From Punica granatum (taxonomy: Eukaryota > Streptophyta > Magnoliopsida > Myrtales > Lythraceae): DNA of 64,000 bases. Below, in pieces: positions 59,428 to 64,000 of the stretch. The translations under genes were made by a program, and so were the position numbers. The notes beneath the pieces were generated by a model that was given only the letters and a program-made list of their open reading frames with translations, did no database searches and had not been told where the DNA came from. The DNA lies in contig NC_045128.1 in NCBI RefSeq assembly GCF_007655135.1, positions 11,718,001 to 11,782,000 on the forward strand. The letters run 5' to 3'. The stretch's first letter is position 1. Each line of letters starts with the position of its first letter.

Positions 59428-60010
59428 TGTAAAAATACCCACTTGGACCTATACGGATTCGAGCCCATCTGCAACCCAAAAGTTTAAGCTAATAGGTTAC
59501 TGGACCCAAACCTCATATAAGCTTGTGGTTTCTTTCTCAATTTTTCGATGTGGGACAACATATCTCAACACCCGCCCTCACGTGGCAATGTGTGGTCCAA
59601 TACGTGTCACGTGCCTTAAACACCCGCCCTTAACAACTGACCCGAGCCGGGCATCCTCTTCCGTGCTCGGGCAAGGGGGACAAATACCAAACTAGTCTCG
59701 AGCTCCACACTCGGGCCTAACTAGAGGTGCACCTTTAGCTACCTCGCAACTGGACTGGACCACTCTTGGGCCTGATTAACATGAGGCGCACTATTGGCTA
59801 CCTCGAAATCGAATCTGGCGTGGTGTGAGCCCACATGAGCGCGCGGAAGTATAATCCTCTCTGATACCATGTAAAAATACCCACTTGGGCCTACACGGAC
59901 TCGAGCCCATTGCAACCCAAAAGTTTAAGCTAATAGGTTACTGGACCCAAGCTCATATAAACTTGTGGTTTCTTTCTCAATTTTTCAATGTGGGACAATA
60001 TATCTCAACA
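59428..60010 (-). mobile_element. TRIM-like LTR element
   Basis: 583 bp. LTRs of 143 and 141 bp (59428-59570 and 59870-60010), tgtaaaaatacccac ... atctcaaca on +, i.e. TG...CA. The target duplication gccat occurs at 59423-59427 and 60011-60015. On - the sequence tggtatcagagagg starts directly after the LTR, a primer-binding site for initiator-Met tRNA. The 299-bp centre has no coding capacity. Size and structure fit terminal-repeat retrotransposons in miniature. Confidence 0.92.
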
Positions 60011-60282
60011 GCCATGAAAAAGGAGCATATCAAAGTCAAGCAGGTAGTGAGAGAAAATCAAGAGGAAAGGCCGATCGGTGACTTAGCTCTCGTTTATCTA
60101 GGAGACGAGCTGAGGGGTGATGGTGGAGTCCGTAAAGGTAAGACTAGTCAGAGAAAAGCAGTGAATGTACTGCTACCGTTGCTGCCTTTGTGTGTGGATT
60201 GACGTTCAGAAGAAAGGGGAGAGAATGGCTGCCCCTTTCTTGCGTTGCTACTGCTTGCTTTTGTTCTCGATCCTCGGTTGTT

Positions 60283-60941
60283 CTTTTAACTGTTCTTGGT
60301 GCGTGGCTTCTTTCTCAAAGTAAAAGCACAAGAAAAAGAAAAATTATCACCATCAGCGCATACTGCTCCACATAGTTTTGTTGAGCATGCTTCATATGCA
60401 TACATATATAACGTACTATATTGATGAGAAATATAGCCTTATATAAATATATGTACATATACACATACATATATAAGTTACAGTAATACGGCCATGATTC
60501 CGCTCGTCCATTGGGTTGAATTGTGATGAAATCGTGGGCCCAAGATCCATTACATGAAACTCTTGCTCAAGACTACGCACTCTGTTTGCTTTGGACTTTC
60601 TTTTTTTTTTTTCTGTAAGGAAAAAAGTGACGGTACTAAGAGTGGTAACTTTATCGCCCTACCATGCAGTGTTACGTAGTACCACTAAAGATCTAGTATA
60701 ATTCGTAAATGTCGGTATCCCCTAAATTCAGGCTCAATGAGCACACTTCTCATGAACAAATGTATAAAAGATATTTGAATCAGCTGGAATTTTAAAATTA
60801 TCAAATCACATTAGAGTAAATTTAGAATCACTATATCTACCGCTAACTTTTGGTGGTTGTTTGCGTTGGACTTGATCAACACAATTGTCCTCAAAAGATG
60901 TGTTTTCATAAGAGTCAAAACAAGAATAATTCAGCAGCGAT
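60283..60941 (+). repeat. 0.65-kb direct repeat, copy 2 (without TRIM)
   Basis: Partner of 58774-59427. Where copy 1 reads cagcagccat before the TRIM, this copy reads cagcagcgat and has no insertion. Confidence 0.9.
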
Positions 60942-61169
60942 GAATTACCATCCATGGGTATGGATATTACCATCCTCAGCTCGACCTTTTCAATTGAGTG
61001 GGTTAATCACTTGTAAGTCCAATGAAATTTTAAGATGATATTATAGTCCATGTAGGCTTGCATCTCATCAAATCCATGTGCGGAACTTGTGGTTATTAAA
61101 TTCAAGTCCGGAAGTAGAAAGCCCGACTCATAGCCAGTTGTCACCTCTCATCCGAGTGCGAAAGACAAG

Positions 61170-61520
61170 GCCCACCTTGTGGTTAGTACCTCGAGCATGA
61201 AAATAGAAGTGTGGCCCTGCTCACATGCATGTGGTCAGAGGAAAAGTTAGGGAAAATAGAGATGAAGTAAGGCTGGCATGGACTATGAACATCGGACTTG
61301 TCTTTAAATGGGACTAGAAAAAGAAATTCACACGATGCTGCAAAGCCCACCTTGTGGTTAAATCGGACTCGAGCATGAAAATAGAAGTTTGGCCCTGCTC
61401 ACTTGCACGTGGTCAGAGGAAAAATTAGGTAAATAGAGATGAAGTGAGGCAGGCATGGAATATAAACATCGGACTTGTCTTTAAATGGGACTAGAAAAAG
61501 AAATCCACTCGATGCTGCAG
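61170..61520 (+). repeat. 175-bp tandem pair
   Basis: Units at 61170-61344 and 61345-61520, each starting gcccaccttgtggtta and ending gatgctgca. Non-coding. Confidence 0.88.
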
Positions 61521-61701
61521 ATTAATTTTTGAAAAAAAAATATTTATATTTCAAATTCACATTCTAATCATATATGTCTCAAAACTAATATTTCTCAGTA
61601 TCTCTAAATAAATATAAGGACTATATCATATCATTTGAGGGCAAGATTATATTGAATTAATTAAATATATTTTCTTCCAAACATGGATAGAAATTAAAAG
61701 T

Positions 61702-61811
61702 AAAATGATAAAGAGTAATATCAAGATACGAATTTGAGGAATACATGGACTACCTATACAAAAATAAGGAAAACATGGACTCATGGAGCATTTTTATTAA
61801 TGCTTATCCTG
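61702..61811 (+). repeat. Flanking repeat of the LTR-like block
   Basis: ataaagagtaatatcaagata ... aatgcttatc recurs with changes at 62885-62965, on the other side of the LTR-like block. It is too long for a target duplication. Confidence 0.65.
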
Positions 61812-62687
61812 TTCTCATGAGCCTTTTGGTCTCTCTGATATTTTTCCTTGATCCCTACACGAGTTAGGGACATCCTCGTAAAATTTGAAGTTCGTTTGAC
61901 CTTGGGAAGTCCTTGAAGCAATTTTTCTTCAATAGCTGGCCAAAACCGGGAAATTTGGTCCTGATCTGTGAGGAAACCTTTAATTCTGTACTAACCTAGC
62001 CTAAAATGGATCCTGTTTTTCTTGATTTTCTGAATCTTCAGTGAATTGGGAATCTGTAGACGTTGGCCGTGCTTGAAAATATGAAGAATTGAATTTTTTT
62101 ATGGATTTTCTCCCTCAACTGGCAGAGGCTGTCTCGGTTTAACAGTTTCTGCCATGATGCGCTCAAAAATTCATAACTCTCTCTCCATATTGAATCTTGG
62201 GATGAGTGACCCGTCAAATTGAACCTAACTCGATTTCCTAGGTCAAAAATATGAGAGTCTCCCTTTTAGATTCAAGATTGATCATGATATGATGCGTCGA
62301 ATCCCATGCATGAGCTGCTGTATTCACTGTTTGGGCACCCCAGCTCATCGAATTTTATGTCTTTGTTCGAATGGGCTCTCGATGTGATTCTTGTGTTGAA
62401 ATGTCCCCGACTTACCAAACCTTGATCTAAAAATACCAAACTTGGCTCTGGGATCCATAAAGGTAGTTGTAATCACCGAAGAAAATGATAAAGAGATGTG
62501 AGTTCCTTTTTGTCCACTGCCTTCGGTTTGAATGTTGACAATTCGTGTTTACTCTTCAGGGTCAACTGTGTGTGCCATGAAATTCTATATGTTTCCCTCG
62601 CCATTTTTGTTAGAGTTTTGCAGTCCTAGTCGAGAGCCTTGCTGATGTCCTATCCTAAAGCTGGTGAACCAAAATGGAGTGCTGACA
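61812..62687 (+). repeat. LTR-like dispersed repeat, copy 2
   Basis: 876 bp, same orientation as 2679-3555, starting ttctcatgagcctttt and ending tgctgaca. No primer-binding site follows. Confidence 0.6.
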
Positions 62688-64000
62688 ATGATTATTAGAG
62701 TAAGAATCAAATAAAAAAAATTTGATCAAAAAATAAAATAAATAATCATGTGCTCAAGATTGATCACAAAAGTTATAAAAAAAAAAGATTGCAGAAGGTT
62801 TTCTTTTTAAATTGTGAAGAAAGAAGAAATTTAAAACTTTTTAAATATTTTTCTTGCAATTAATCGTTGCGTGACATTTTACTGAATAATAAAGAGTAAT
62901 ATCATGATACGAACTTAAGGAAAACATGGATTCATGGAGTATTTATCTTAATGCTTATCATGCTTGGGTAACACTGAAGATTTGTTTAATAAAAATTTTT
63001 TGTCATTTGTCGTATCGAATTTTAATCTTAATTTAAGTAACTTAAATTCAACTTATTAAAGGCAAAGTTTTTTATTTGGTAATTTTTTGAAGACAAATCT
63101 TTTCATTATGGAGAGTTTTTTTATTCGTTTTGATTAAAGTTATGACTCATAGAAAATAGTAATCAGATGAATCATTCGATCTAGAATGGGATGTATTCAT
63201 AGATTCAAAGAGGAGCGACGACGAGAAGTCCAGCCCAAAGTAACGGCTCATATTCTAGAAGACTCCACAAGCTGCTATGAGAAGTGAATATTGCTATAAT
63301 ATAGTTTCTCTTAATTAGATATTATTTCACATATTAGGTTGAGACAAGAGTCTTAAGTTTTCTATTTTAGATTGTTTCCTTGTTCCGTTTTAGGAAAGTT
63401 ATCTATGAGAGTTTAATTGTCAGTTTCTTATTCTATAGTCAATGAAGGTATCTTCACCTTATATATATATATATATATGCTATTCACCTCATTGCAAGAG
63501 GATATCTTAGAAGGACCTATTGTTTAATAATACTTGGAGTTTGTCATAACTCTTTATTTTCAACATATCGCTAGAGTTTAAACTTATTTTACTCCCTCGA
63601 GTCTAAATTCGAATTTAAGCTAGAGAAACCGTGATTTACGCTGCGTCAAACAATGTGCCAGAACTGTTTGTACAAATTATGCCACCATCGTTCCCTCGTA
63701 GCTATTCCGAATGATATAATCCTTTCTACCAAAAAAGAAGAAAAGGAGCGACGTGTTGCCCGTAGGGTACATGTCACTGTGGTGATCATGTCATTTCCTC
63801 TAAATTATTGGGTTAATTACGGTCGCGAGTAGGAAAGTATTAGGAAGATTTGAAGTAGTCCCAAATACTAAAGATATATTGGTTAAGTTTAGGGCTCTTG
63901 AGGAGCAAGGGAATATATCTTTTTTTTTCTCTTTAAAATATAAAGAAAACTAATATAGAACTAATTATATTTTTAAATTTGATCGTTACATCTGATCCAA
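62688..64000. other. No gene recognised
   Basis: AT-rich with a (TA)n at 63460. 63200-63700 has LTR-like wording but no boundaries I can define. Confidence 0.45.

Overview
The window is nuclear DNA from a flowering plant, most likely a eudicot; I cannot name the species. It is AT-rich, with GT-AG introns, many (TA)n microsatellites and plant-type transposons: Ty1/copia, Ty3/gypsy-like, Mutator-like (MULE), hAT, MITE, SINE-like and TRIM-like. Genes are sparse. Only three look intact. (1) A 2-oxoglutarate/Fe(II)-dependent dioxygenase on + has 11 exons between 18963 and 23190 and encodes 343 aa. (2) A small RING-H2 protein on - lies at 37849-38232 and has 127 aa. (3) A full-size ABC transporter of subfamily B (ABCB8-like) on - has 10 exons between 43088 and 50247 and encodes 1254 aa. 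I derived all splice sites by reading both strands. Each junction keeps frame, and the reading frames total 1032 and 3765 nt.

Layout. 1-4.7 kb: a 156-bp tandem array, an LTR-like block (877 bp, repeated near 62 kb) and a decayed hAT transposase. 5-7.1 kb: a segment with an inverted relative near 32 kb, a frameshifted RING-H2 paralogue of the 38-kb gene, and a fold-back element set in a TA microsatellite. 7.4-19 kb: a tandem duplication of about 2.2 kb that carries the dioxygenase promoter and the start of exon 1. The upstream copy ends in a truncated exon. The downstream copy drives the real gene but is split by a 7.1-kb MULE with 1.1-kb inverted termini and a 9-bp target-site duplication. 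The uninterrupted target is preserved in the upstream copy. 19-23 kb: the dioxygenase. 25-28 kb: a copia element with TA...TA LTR ends that has lost integrase and the RT core. 28-34.5 kb: MITEs, a SINE with a 13-bp target-site duplication, the inverted segment and a gypsy LTR end with primer-binding site.

36.7-41 kb: a possible orphan transcription unit, the intact RING-H2 gene and a 2.3-kb LTR element that encodes only a broken Gag (TR-GAG-like). 43-50.8 kb: the ABCB gene, with a tandem duplication in its promoter. 51-64 kb: gene-poor, with SINE-like repeats, a hAT MITE, a 0.65-kb direct repeat interrupted by a TRIM, a 175-bp tandem pair and a second copy of the 877-bp LTR-like block.

The genes do not form a pathway. 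The main interest is structural: how duplication and transposition rebuilt the dioxygenase promoter, and several non-autonomous elements dated by their target-site duplications. I found no CRISPR array, rRNA or true tRNA gene and no clearly new biological system.
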